Shown: positions 36,768 to 45,300, counted from the first letter of the stretch. The stretch is 64,000 nt of DNA from a bacterium (GCA_018435605.1 JAHDNF010000005.1:1-64000); one strand, 5' to 3'. The notes: generated from the letters alone by a model not told the origin. Translations and numbers: made by a program.

Positions 36768-36779
36768 GGCGTTGTCCCG
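36768..36779 (-). repeat. Dispersed short repeat GGCGTTGTCCCG, copy 3
   Basis: Lies 13 bases beyond the stop of the minus-strand gene at 36793, the same relation as copy 1 has to its gene. Confidence 0.5.
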
Positions 36780-36792
36780 TTTTAGGCCCTTT

Positions 36793-37881
36793 TTATTGTT
36801 CTGTGACGTTATATTTCCTTTTCTTTTTATTCAGCATGAAACCTGTCAACGAAATCAGCAGACATGCTATGGAAAGCGGTTCGGGGATAACGGTAGCTTC
36901 AAATTCAAGGCCGTAAAACATTGTTGGAGCGATTTCAACATTCTCTCTGATAAGCACATAGTCCATATACCATGTTTGTTTGGTCCATACAGAATTTATT
37001 TTGAATGTCCCGTATGGATTGGAATTTGTTGTCGGAGCGGTAGCTTTAAGGGTAAGATCGGCGTAACTGTCGCCGGCATAAAATGTCTGTGTATTGCCAT
37101 AAATAACGTCCTGAAAAATTTGAAACTGCGTTGTGGAATGAGTCCAGTAATACGACATGTTGCTGTCCATTCTAACTGTCTGGGTTGACGGGCTACCTCC
37201 ATCGAGGTCATGAATAATTCTGTTGCCGTTTCCCCAATCGTTATTGGCGGAATAACTTCCAAGTGAATGAATGTAAAGTTGGCCTCTTCCGTATAGATTG
37301 GAAACTTTGACAGCATACTCCCGTACGCTGTTTTTTTGAAAAGAATCTGTATACATTATATTGCCGGTTCCATTGTATGCCGGTATGACCAGCATACCGT
37401 TTGAAACACTGTAATAACTGGTGTTTCCATACCATTGGCTTCCTATAGAAGAGCCGTTGAAATCGTCATAGAATAAATAAATGTTGTTGTAGTTTTTAGG
37501 GGCGTCTATGGCGCTGGAGTTTCCGTAATACACAAAATACTCGCCTGAAGATGTATCGTTAGCGCCTTTGGCTGTTTGTATTGGAAACCAGATATCATAC
37601 CCGGATGAAGCCTGACGGATATGACGGTCTAGATCGATATACGATACGCCGTCAAAATATACTATTCTGACGTCTTCAAAATCCGGCCTGACCTTGCCTT
37701 GGGCAAACAGATCGTCCAAATCCAAATTTATATGTAAACTGTAGCTTGAGGATATAGCCGACCCTGTGGATATGCCTATCGCCGCCTGATAGGTGTATGA
37801 CGGATCCCACCAGCTGGCTGTAGCTATTCCTGAACAGCATATTATTGATATGACTACTGAAATAAACACCTTTCTTATCAT
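36793..37881 (-). CDS. DUF2341-type PEP-CTERM exported protein
   Basis: About 362 residues. Signal peptide cleaved near IATAS; the mature start SWWDPSYTYQAAI is the opening of DUF2341-like domains, with a following FEDVRIVYFDGVSYI and GEYFVYYGN. The second half (about 150-320) looks like a concanavalin-like beta-sandwich starting YDDFNGSSIGSQW. The tail VIPEPLSIACLLISLTGFML plus a Lys-rich end is a PEP-CTERM signal. A GTG directly precedes the ATG at 37881; the latter has better spacing to GGGGTGA. Such proteins are often surface or exopolysaccharide-associated. Confidence 0.85.
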   Translation of the reverse strand: MIRKVFISVVISIICCSGIATASWWDPSYTYQAAIGISTGSAISSSYSLHINLDLDDLFAQGKVRPDFEDVRIVYFDGVSYIDLDRHIRQASSGYDIWFPIQTAKGANDTSSGEYFVYYGNSSAIDAPKNYNNIYLFYDDFNGSSIGSQWYGNTSYYSVSNGMLVIPAYNGTGNIMYTDSFQKNSVREYAVKVSNLYGRGQLYIHSLGSYSANNDWGNGNRIIHDLDGGSPSTQTVRMDSNMSYYWTHSTTQFQIFQDVIYGNTQTFYAGDSYADLTLKATAPTTNSNPYGTFKINSVWTKQTWYMDYVLIRENVEIAPTMFYGLEFEATVIPEPLSIACLLISLTGFMLNKKKRKYNVTEQ

Positions 37882-37990
37882 CACTCACCCCATTAAACAT
37901 TTTACACACAACCCATTCAATAATATAGCATGCCGGATTGATTTTTTCAATATCTCATCAAAAAATTTTCAAAAATATTTCATACTGCCC

Positions 37991-38019
37991 TTGTGTTTTG
38001 TATTGATATAAGTTATAAT
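37991..38019 (+). promoter_or_regulatory. Candidate promoter of the HAF-repeat gene
   Basis: TTGTGT (37991-37996), 17 bases, TATAAT (38014-38019); the leader would be about 60 bases. Confidence 0.4.
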
Positions 38020-38087
38020 ATGTTGTATACTAATTATTTAAACGGTAAATCAACTTACACTTAACTATCACAACTTGGGGGATTCAA

Positions 38088-39584
38088 ATGAAACTTTTAT
38101 CAAAATCAGCTCTCTTTCTTTTAGTTCTGTCAATCTTTTTGACTCAATCGGTTTTTGCCGTAAGGTACAATATCTATGATTTGGGTGAAGACATCGCTCC
38201 GCAATTTTTAAATGAAAACGGGCAGGTTATAGTTAAAAATATTGCCTACGGTGGTATTGATTATGGCTATAATTATTTATGGAGCAAAAACAGCGGTTAT
38301 ACAATTATTCCATCACCCAGCGGTTCCGACATGGATGTTACAGGCCTGAACAATAACGGAATGGTTGTTGGAACACAGTATACACTGGATGGCGAAACCC
38401 ATGCTTTTGTATGGGATAATGCTTATGGCTTACAACTTTTTGAAACTTTAGGATATGAAAGTAAAGGAACTGCGATTAACGATAATAATCAAGTTATTGG
38501 TTCTTACTATGGTGATGAATATCCGTTATCAAGAGGGAAAGGATTTATATGGAGCAATGCCGGCGGACTTACTGAGATCGGTACTGAAGGATGGTATGAA
38601 ACCCATCCTCAAGTAATAAACAATTCTGGAGTAGTATATGGAGCTGGTGAATCATGGCAAGAAAGCAGAACAATGTATAAATACGATAGTGTAACAGGTA
38701 CGATGCAGAATATCGGTGTACCGCAATACCTCCCTTCAGGTCGCTATGCTGACTTTTATGCGGTAAACGACAGCGGTCAAGCTACTGGCAATTATAGTGC
38801 ATATAGCGGGTATAGCTCTTTTTATTACGATGATACAAGAGGTTTCGTCAGGCTATACGTACCATTTCATGGTGATTATGAAGTATCTACTTGGGATATC
38901 AATAATTCCGGTAAAGTACTCGGATACTATTATGATAATGAAATCGGACAGGAAGTAGGTTTCATATTAACTGATATAGAACCGTACCCACAGATGATAT
39001 CGATTAGTTCCGGGGTTGGCAGTACAATGCCTTTCGACTTAAATAATCTCAATCAAGTTGTCGGTGGTTATACAAATGAGATTTATGAAAATACGGCTTT
39101 TTTATGGGAAAACGGAACAATAGTGAATCTGGATGCTCTAATATCCGATCCCAGTTGGACAGAACTTACTTTCGCCGTAGCTATAAATGATAACGGTCAG
39201 ATGATTGGATCGGGTACAAAAGATGGCGTTTATCATGGTTTTTTTATGGAACCTTATGCGGAATGGAAATATATCCAGAATGCCAGCGCCATGTTCGGTT
39301 TTACGGAATCCGATATAGACAATCTTTTCGATTTATATTATCAACAATCCGCTACGCCAATCCAAATAGCAGGTGATCTATGGTACTACACAGGTAATGA
39401 ATTTGTAGGAAAGTCTATTGGGGATGCATGGTCTGAAGGCGATTATAAATATATCTATTTAGGAAGCGGATTAACAACCAATCCCAATTTAGAGAATGGA
39501 TACGGAGCACCGGTACCTGAACCACTAAGTATTATTTTGCTGATATCCGGTATAATCGGGTTATTGAAAAGAAAGATAAGTTAA
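38088..39584 (+). CDS. HAF-repeat-like PEP-CTERM exported protein
   Basis: 498 residues, GGGGGA then ATG. Signal peptide cleaved near SVFAVR. The body has at least six degenerate repeats of the form Ile-Asn-Asp-Asn-Gly-Gln-hydrophobic-x-Gly-(Tyr) followed by a Phe-hydrophobic-Trp strand (AINDNNQVIGSYYG; DINNSGKVLGYYYD; DLNNLNQVVGGYTN; AINDNGQMIGSGTK), the pattern of HAF or probable extracellular repeat proteins, likely a beta-propeller. A helical region (about 390-440) and VPEPLSIILLISGIIGLL plus basic residues close it. The gene is richer in A+T than its housekeeping neighbours. Confidence 0.87.
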   Translation: MKLLSKSALFLLVLSIFLTQSVFAVRYNIYDLGEDIAPQFLNENGQVIVKNIAYGGIDYGYNYLWSKNSGYTIIPSPSGSDMDVTGLNNNGMVVGTQYTLDGETHAFVWDNAYGLQLFETLGYESKGTAINDNNQVIGSYYGDEYPLSRGKGFIWSNAGGLTEIGTEGWYETHPQVINNSGVVYGAGESWQESRTMYKYDSVTGTMQNIGVPQYLPSGRYADFYAVNDSGQATGNYSAYSGYSSFYYDDTRGFVRLYVPFHGDYEVSTWDINNSGKVLGYYYDNEIGQEVGFILTDIEPYPQMISISSGVGSTMPFDLNNLNQVVGGYTNEIYENTAFLWENGTIVNLDALISDPSWTELTFAVAINDNGQMIGSGTKDGVYHGFFMEPYAEWKYIQNASAMFGFTESDIDNLFDLYYQQSATPIQIAGDLWYYTGNEFVGKSIGDAWSEGDYKYIYLGSGLTTNPNLENGYGAPVPEPLSIILLISGIIGLLKRKIS

Positions 39585-39664
39585 GACATCTGCGTAACCT
39601 GTTTTTCTATTATTGTAGTCGAATCGCGGTGAGTGCGCAGATATCAAATCATTAAATGACAATA

Positions 39665-39700
39665 TCCCGCAGGGAACAGGCATGCCTGTTCCCTGCGGGA
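39665..39700. repeat. Perfect 36-bp palindrome
   Basis: TCCCGCAGGGAACAGGCA (39665-39682) is followed directly by its exact reverse complement (39683-39700), with no spacer. As RNA it would fold into a 16-bp GC-rich hairpin with a 4-base loop, followed by AAAGTTT (no long T run). It lies between the convergent HAF-repeat and radical SAM genes and may act as a bidirectional terminator or mark a repeat element. Confidence 0.9.
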
Positions 39701-39753
39701 AAGTTTACAACAGCCATCAGATGTATGCAGAGGCCTAAGTTTAACATTTTGAG

Positions 39754-39765
39754 GGCGTTGTCCCT
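39754..39765 (-). repeat. Dispersed short repeat GGCGTTGTCCCT, copy 4
   Basis: Lies 23 bases past the radical SAM stop. A second, partial copy (ATTGTCCCTAATG) touches that stop at 39782-39794. Confidence 0.5.
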
Positions 39766-39788
39766 AACGGTTTTTCAGCCTATTGTCC

Positions 39789-41156
39789 CTAATGAATTAT
39801 CATAGAGCCTGTTTCCGTATCGAACCCCGCGGTCTGAGCCATTAAGTTATTCACATACGCCGGCGTGACAGCTATGCCATTCGATCTGCAAACGTCCACA
39901 ATCCGTTGGACACGGGTCAAAACCAGATCGGGGGATTCACAAATTACCTGTTTGCCGGAGTCCTTTAGTAACGGCGACACTGCCAGCGGCATGAACGGGT
40001 TAACCTGCGCTATTTTGGGGATAACCCGCGCGTTTTTCTTTAAAAAATCGAGTGTAGATTCAAAATCAGCCTGCGTTTCTGTCGGAAAACCGGCTATAAG
40101 GCTTACCTCGAAATGCAACTGAGCGTCCGAGCACGCCTTGAAACAATCCTGCGCGTCGTTTGTGGAAAAACCTTTTCTCATTGCCGACAATATCCGGTCG
40201 CATCCGCTTTCAAGCCCGATAAACAGATTGTAGCAACCCGCCTGTTTCATTTTGCCGTACAACCGGGCGGGCATATCGGGTCTTATCAGCAGTTGTCCTT
40301 CCCATTTTACCGCCGTCCGCGCGTCTATCATACGGTCTAAAAATTCCTCGAACAAACGTATATTCCCGTTAATCAGGGAATCATAAAAAATGACGTGGTT
40401 AACCCCGTGCAGGCTGTGCAGAGCGTTCAGTTCGCGAACTACGGCTTCAGGACGTTTCTGCCGGTACCGCTTTGTCAGGGCATGTTCTACGCAAAACGCG
40501 CAACGGCGTATACACCCCCTGCTCATCCACACCGGACGGGTATTCGGATAACGGTACGGCTTTGGGAAAATCTGGCGGTAATCGGGAGCGGGCAGAGAAT
40601 CCGGATCGGTTTCTAAAAAGTCATAATAATTTACATTTGTTTGCAATAATTTAGTAAGTAAATTTAACAAATTGTATTCACCTTCACCGGCTATGCAGTA
40701 ATCCGCATAAAAAAAATCGTTACCGGCAGAAAAATTTTTTTCGAGGCTGGACAGGGTTACTTCAGGACCGCCTGCAACTATACGTTTTTCCGGCGCGTGC
40801 TGTCTGACATATAACGCAAGTTTCTGTGAAAATATTTTGGAGCTGTGCCATACGGATAAGCCCACTGTTTTCGCCGGATGAGCTATGATGGCGGACAGTA
40901 TAGATTCGAACTCAAAACGGTATTTTTTCTCAAGATGATTCCACAAACCCGCTGAAAAAGCCGGATAAACAGGAAGTTCCCACAACCGTTTAAGCTCGTC
41001 GTTCACAAACGAGTAGCAGTAGTTGTTAAGGTCGAGCACATCCGTGCGTATTTCGTTTGCCTCAAGATACGCTTTCAGGCACGCCTCGCCAAGGGCAGGC
41101 AGGCGCGGCCAACGGCTCGGACAGGTAATCAGCAGTAACTGGGCGCAACTATCCAT
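39789..41156 (-). CDS. B12-binding radical SAM protein
   Basis: 455 residues from the ATG at 41156 (AAGGA upstream). N-terminal cobalamin-binding-like Rossmann domain (about 1-150; LLLITCPSRWPRLPALGEA start, RIVAGGPEVTLS, YCIAGEGEYNLL), then the radical SAM cluster motif SRGCIRRCAFCVEHAL (CxxxCxxC), ELNALHSLHGVNHVIFYDSL and LFIGLESGCDRILSAMRKGF. This is the B12-dependent methyltransferase/BchE-like class. No cobalamin-ligating DxHxxG is seen, so B12 may be bound base-off without that His or not at all. Substrate unknown. The 3' end carries the short repeat's partial copy. Confidence 0.9.
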   Translation of the reverse strand: MDSCAQLLLITCPSRWPRLPALGEACLKAYLEANEIRTDVLDLNNYCYSFVNDELKRLWELPVYPAFSAGLWNHLEKKYRFEFESILSAIIAHPAKTVGLSVWHSSKIFSQKLALYVRQHAPEKRIVAGGPEVTLSSLEKNFSAGNDFFYADYCIAGEGEYNLLNLLTKLLQTNVNYYDFLETDPDSLPAPDYRQIFPKPYRYPNTRPVWMSRGCIRRCAFCVEHALTKRYRQKRPEAVVRELNALHSLHGVNHVIFYDSLINGNIRLFEEFLDRMIDARTAVKWEGQLLIRPDMPARLYGKMKQAGCYNLFIGLESGCDRILSAMRKGFSTNDAQDCFKACSDAQLHFEVSLIAGFPTETQADFESTLDFLKKNARVIPKIAQVNPFMPLAVSPLLKDSGKQVICESPDLVLTRVQRIVDVCRSNGIAVTPAYVNNLMAQTAGFDTETGSMIIH

Positions 41157-41480
41157 TATTATCCTTGAAATTGTTTTGAAAGCAATTACAAAAACCTTTA
41201 CAGCGGAAAGCAAATACCCTAGTATATGATATAAATTTTTATTTTGGAAAATATTTTTCCGCGCAATCATTTATAGCCGTGCTCGCCCATACAATTCCGG
41301 TCTGCCTGTGACAACTGAAAACGCCAATATTGTGTTACCGAAAAGTATCAAAAACCCTGTTATCCGTAAAAGCCGTAAAAAACGGCTTAGCGTTATGTGG
41401 CACGCTACTTGCGGATTTGTTTTCAACCGAGTGAATAACTCATGCGGTCGAACAGTCACAGTAAAGAAAGGGTTTATACT

Positions 41481-42056
41481 ATGAGGAAATTTCATATACC
41501 TATACCGTACACAAACTATAGAATTACCGGCTGGGGGGTTGGATTACTGCTGGGAATCTGCGCTGTAGCGGCGTTTGCTCAGATGTCTAAAGACCAGATT
41601 ACCGGTTCGCGAAATTCCATAAAGGCATGGCTTGAAATATATGACGACAGTAGCGTATCGCACGCCATTTTGTATGTCAACGGCGTAGGACGAACAGCGC
41701 CCGGCAAGACAGGCGATGCGCAGGCTCGCCTTATGGCCTTTCGAGCCGCGCGGGTTAACGGATACCGCAACCTTCTGCGTATACTCAATTCAAGCCGAGT
41801 AATCGTGCGCTCCGGAATAGAGAGGATCGAAGGTTTTTTGCAGGGAACTGCCGTGTTTGACCAGAATTATCATCACACAACCGGTACAACTACCGCAACC
41901 ATAGCTTATTTTTTTCAGACGGATGACGAGGAAATACTGTATCTGGAAAGACAAGGACTAAGACCGCGTTTCATAACCGCGGAAGAATACGAACAACGCG
42001 ATAAACAAGCGCAAACCATAGACGAATCGGAATGGAAACAATGGCAGAGAAAATAA
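41481..42056 (+). CDS. LPP20-like exported protein
   Basis: 191 residues from the ATG at 41481 after AAAGGG. An N-terminal signal or anchor segment ends near AAFAQM. The central region VNGVGRTAPGKTGDAQARLM then FRAARVNGYRNLLRIL is the hallmark of LPP20-type domains (Gly-x-Gly, then Arg/Ala-rich helix, then Tyr-Arg-Asn-Leu-Leu). The end is Gln/Glu-rich and helical (EEYEQRDKQAQ). It opens the envelope gene run and overlaps the region just before the next gene, whose start is 24 bases downstream. Confidence 0.8.
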   Translation: MRKFHIPIPYTNYRITGWGVGLLLGICAVAAFAQMSKDQITGSRNSIKAWLEIYDDSSVSHAILYVNGVGRTAPGKTGDAQARLMAFRAARVNGYRNLLRILNSSRVIVRSGIERIEGFLQGTAVFDQNYHHTTGTTTATIAYFFQTDDEEILYLERQGLRPRFITAEEYEQRDKQAQTIDESEWKQWQRK

Positions 42057-42079
42057 GCCGTAAAACTAGGAGGTGCATT

Positions 42080-43438
42080 ATGAAACGAAATCAACTGATT
42101 GTATCTTTGGCCATTATTGCGGTCGCATTTACTGCATGCGTACCGCCCGCATTCAGCGAAACGAAAGCACAGAAGATGCTCAAGGCAAAACGGGGAGCGC
42201 AGGTTGACGCATACCGTAAACTAAGCGAAATGATAAAAGGATTACAGCTGTCAGCCACAACCTACGTGCGCGATTTTGTTACAGAAAGCGATGTAATACG
42301 GACTCGATTCGAAGATTTCATCAAAGGAGCAAAGATGATCGGCGAACCAAGATTCATCGAGGAAGCCGACGGATCGCTTACCGCTGAAGTGGATGTACAG
42401 GTTACGCTCGAACAGGTTATGCAGGGATTGGCCGAGATCAGCTACGACAGAGGCCCTGACAAACCGCCGCTTGACCTGACTTATATGCAAGAACATACCC
42501 GCAGAAAAGAATTTATCGCCACAGGTACTGCCAATACCGGCAGAAACGCTCCTCCTCCGGGTATGGGGCCTGCCGGTGAAACCATGGCTCAGGGCGCAGG
42601 GCGTTACGGATCGCATCGCCAGTCGCCTACCGCCGGGTTGCCCGGCTGGGAAAACGTAACCGGCCAAGGCAGGCTAAAAGCGGAGCGGGCGGCTCTTACC
42701 GACGCTCGCAGAAACCTGCTCGAAACCGTGCACGGACTGAGAATTACCGGCAATACCTATGTTCGCGACTTCGTTACCGAAAGCGACGAAATCCGCACCG
42801 CTGTGGACGGGTTCATCAAAGGAGTAAAACAAATCAGCCCGTACCGTTATTATGAAGATGCAATCGTCGAGGTAGATGTTCAGGTTACCATTCAAGACGT
42901 AATAAAGGAACTCACCACCATACGCCAGCACCTTCAGCAAAAAGGGTTTCTATGGCAACGCGACGTATTCCGCACAGTTCAATTCGAGGAAATCACCGGC
43001 TGGACGGAGAAAAAAGTCATTATCGCTACAGGATCAGGCACCGTTCACGAAATGGACTTTTTCGACGCACCTCCAATTCGACAGGACGCGGGGTATATAG
43101 AACCGGCTCCTTCGTTTGCCGGACAGGTAATATCAGCCGTCGGAGTCGGTGTGCCGGCTCCCGGTGAAACCGGTCCCGCGGCGCGTATTCGCGCGGAACG
43201 GGCGGCGGAAATGGACGCTCGCAGAAATCTGGTAGAACAAATATACGGAGTTCAGATCGATTCGACAACCACCGTGCGTGATTTCGTTCTCCAAAACGAC
43301 AGAGTCAACGCAAATGTCGCCGCTTTTATCGCTGGCGCTCAGCGAGTCGGAGAACCGGTTTACAACGAGGACGGAAGTGTCGAGGTTACACTCGAAATAC
43401 CTCTCGACGGCATAATGGGCGTTATCGGCAGAAGGTAA
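42080..43438 (+). CDS. Lipoprotein with three LPP20-like repeats
   Basis: 452 residues, AGGAGG then ATG at 42080. Signal sequence with lipobox-like AFTAC (Cys about 19). Three copies of one module follow: (i) AQVDAYRKLSEMIKGLQLSA, TYVRDFVTES, FIKGAKMIGEP; (ii) AERAALTDARRNLLETVHGL, TYVRDFVTES, FIKGVKQI; (iii) AERAAEMDARRNLVEQIYGV, TTVRDFVLQN, FIAGAQRVGEP. Each ends in a strand of the VEVDVQVTL type. Modules 1 and 2 are separated by a Pro/Gly-rich linker. The fold is that of LPP20/FlgT-N domains. It probably oligomerises at the outer membrane. Confidence 0.85.
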   Translation: MKRNQLIVSLAIIAVAFTACVPPAFSETKAQKMLKAKRGAQVDAYRKLSEMIKGLQLSATTYVRDFVTESDVIRTRFEDFIKGAKMIGEPRFIEEADGSLTAEVDVQVTLEQVMQGLAEISYDRGPDKPPLDLTYMQEHTRRKEFIATGTANTGRNAPPPGMGPAGETMAQGAGRYGSHRQSPTAGLPGWENVTGQGRLKAERAALTDARRNLLETVHGLRITGNTYVRDFVTESDEIRTAVDGFIKGVKQISPYRYYEDAIVEVDVQVTIQDVIKELTTIRQHLQQKGFLWQRDVFRTVQFEEITGWTEKKVIIATGSGTVHEMDFFDAPPIRQDAGYIEPAPSFAGQVISAVGVGVPAPGETGPAARIRAERAAEMDARRNLVEQIYGVQIDSTTTVRDFVLQNDRVNANVAAFIAGAQRVGEPVYNEDGSVEVTLEIPLDGIMGVIGRR

Positions 43439-43506
43439 AAATCTATTCTGATATTTAGGATATTTTGATATAACGGAAAAAACGGCATAAAAAAGGAGGT
43501 AATGTC

Positions 43507-43632
43507 ATGAAAACAACAAGAATAATTGCGGCTTTAGCGCTGGCAATCGCTATTTCCGCTTGGGCAGTGGGATGCACATATCACGAACATTATTATATTG
43601 GTAAACCGGTATTGAAAACATACGTCCAATAA
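43507..43632 (+). CDS. Tiny Cys-Thr-Tyr-His lipoprotein 1 (41 aa)
   Basis: ATG at 43507 after AAGGAGG. 41 residues: a signal sequence, lipobox AVGC, then the mature peptide CTYHEHYYIGKPVLKTYVQ of 19 residues. It matches the two following tiny genes at signal, lipobox and the Cys-x-Tyr-His start, which supports it as a real gene despite its size. Its role is unknown. Confidence 0.7.
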   Translation: MKTTRIIAALALAIAISAWAVGCTYHEHYYIGKPVLKTYVQ

Positions 43633-43713
43633 TTATTCGGAAATGTTCGGCAATGAATATATAACCGCGTGCCTCGTCAAAATGTCGAGGACAATTTCAA
43701 AGGAGAAACAACC

Positions 43714-43869
43714 ATGAAAACAACATCTCTCAACGGATTGCTTATAATATTAGCAGGTATTCTTATGGCTGTGGCTGTCGCCGGGTGCACATATCACGAA
43801 CATTATCACGGAACATCCCGTATAGTGGATGAAGGCGTAGTCGTTAGCGAAGGATACGTTGTGCAATAA
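43714..43869 (+). CDS. Tiny Cys-Thr-Tyr-His lipoprotein 2 (51 aa)
   Basis: ATG at 43714 after AAAGGAG. 51 residues: signal sequence beginning MKTT as in the previous gene, lipobox AVAGC, then CTYHEHYHGTSRIVDEGVVV and a short tail. Seven of the first eight mature residues equal those of lipoprotein 1, so the two are recent paralogs. The three His within seven residues could bind a metal, which is only a suggestion. Confidence 0.75.
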   Translation: MKTTSLNGLLIILAGILMAVAVAGCTYHEHYHGTSRIVDEGVVVSEGYVVQ

Positions 43870-43908
43870 TTAACTAATGAATCAGTTATCCAAATGGAGG
43901 GTTTTTAG

Positions 43909-44088
43909 ATGAATATAAGATCGCTACAAACAGCTTTGCTCTGCATACTTTGCGCCCTTTGTATAGCCGGATGCTCTTATCACACCTATTACGGCGACGA
44001 CGCGGCTCCGGCAGGCGACTATGAACTCAAAGGAAGCACGCCGGTTTCCCGCGAAAAAGTAGTGGAGCGCCATTATGTGGTGGAATAG
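43909..44088 (+). CDS. Tiny Cys-Ser-Tyr-His lipoprotein 3 (59 aa)
   Basis: ATG at 43909 after TGGAGGG. 59 residues: signal sequence, lipobox IAGC, mature start CSYHTYYGDDAAPAGDYELK and a charged tail ending RHYVVE. It is a more distant third member of the Cys-x-Tyr-His set. Its stop lies 14 bases inside the FlgT-like gene, indicating coupling. Confidence 0.75.
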   Translation: MNIRSLQTALLCILCALCIAGCSYHTYYGDDAAPAGDYELKGSTPVSREKVVERHYVVE

Positions 44089-45274
44089 ACCTAGGAAAAC
44101 ATCGTTTCTGATCATCGGATTGACCGCGCTGGCAATCATTGCAAGCGTCCATACCGCATCGGCTCAGGACGTGCCCATGAGAACCATAGACGCCGAAGGT
44201 ATAGCGGCGGTTACCGCGGACACCCCTGAAGCAGTTCTCAACGCGCGCGACGAAGCAGTCAAACGAGCCCTGCGCAGAGCCATAGAACAAGGAGTCGGGG
44301 CGCTGATCGATTCGGAATCCATGGCGCAGAATTTCCAACTGCTCAACGATCAGATATATTCGCACGTCAAAGGATATGTCAGCGAATACGATATCATAGC
44401 CGACAACGGCGGCGCCGACGGAATATACCGCATAACCGTACGCGCAACAGTAGTGCTGGCGCAACTGCGCAAAGACCTAAAAGCGCTCAACATAATCAAA
44501 CATGAAAAAGGCAACCCTCGCATAATGGTTCTGTTTACCGAAGTTATGGACGGAATGCCCATATCCGGCGCGGTAGCGGCTTCCAAAATGGAGCAGGTGT
44601 TTTTGAAACACGGGTTTCCTCTGGTGGATAAAGCCCAGATGATGGCCATTCAGGAACGAGACGCCACACTCAATTACGCCGATCCGCAAAAAGCGTCAGC
44701 GCTCGGCAGACAGTTCGGTGCCGAAGTGGTTATAATCGGACAGGCGTCTGCTGATCTGGTAGATTCCAGCCAGCCGTACGGCGTATCCGTGTTTTATTAT
44801 CAGGCGCAGATATCCGCAAGGGCTATCAAGGTTGATACCGCGACTGTAATGACTTCCGAAAGCGTCCAAAGCGATTGGCGCAAACCCGGACAGGGACAAG
44901 GATCCGGACGTATGGAAGCGGCAAAAGACGCTCTCGCCGCGGCAGGACAAATGGCCGCGGACGCCATGATCAATCAAATCCTTGAGCGCTGGCGCTCCGA
45001 GGTATATAATACCGTCATGGTGCAGGTTGTGGCGCAAGAAGTAACCGGCCTGCGAAGAAAAGCCCTTTTGAATGAACTTAAATCTATCAGGGGTGTCGAA
45101 TCGGTAAACGAAAGGTCTTTTATAAACAAGGTTCTAATTATCGACGTTGAGGTTGAAGGCTCTATATGGAATACTTTTTCCGATCGGCTGGAACAGTTTG
45201 AGACCGTAGGCGTTACCCTTACTGGCAAAACTCAGAACCGGATTGATATAGAACTTTTCGACTTGCAACAGTAA
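44075..45274 (+). CDS. FlgT-like exported protein
   Basis: 399 residues, signal peptide cleaved near ASAQD. An N-terminal LPP20-like domain (about 32-140) has the ARDEAVKRALRRAIEQGVGA helix. A central TolB/CsgG-like domain (about 145-290) reads PRIMVLFTEV...KMEQVFLKHGFPLVDKAQ and FGAEVVIIGQASADLV. A C-terminal alpha/beta domain (about 310-399) has LLNELKSIRGVESVNERSF. The order matches Vibrio FlgT (N, M and C domains), an outer-membrane H-ring protein, but no flagellar gene is nearby. It probably forms a periplasmic ring or adaptor for the CsgG-like proteins encoded next. Confidence 0.8.
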   Translation: MWWNRPRKTSFLIIGLTALAIIASVHTASAQDVPMRTIDAEGIAAVTADTPEAVLNARDEAVKRALRRAIEQGVGALIDSESMAQNFQLLNDQIYSHVKGYVSEYDIIADNGGADGIYRITVRATVVLAQLRKDLKALNIIKHEKGNPRIMVLFTEVMDGMPISGAVAASKMEQVFLKHGFPLVDKAQMMAIQERDATLNYADPQKASALGRQFGAEVVIIGQASADLVDSSQPYGVSVFYYQAQISARAIKVDTATVMTSESVQSDWRKPGQGQGSGRMEAAKDALAAAGQMAADAMINQILERWRSEVYNTVMVQVVAQEVTGLRRKALLNELKSIRGVESVNERSFINKVLIIDVEVEGSIWNTFSDRLEQFETVGVTLTGKTQNRIDIELFDLQQ

Positions 45275-45300
45275 TATTTATGTAAAACGGGGGTATAGTA

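Noticed and set aside
41370-41388. Terminator between the radical SAM gene and the LPP20 gene
   Set aside because: The 7-bp stem AAGCCGT/ACGGCTT has no T run and the flanking genes are divergent, so a terminator there is not needed.
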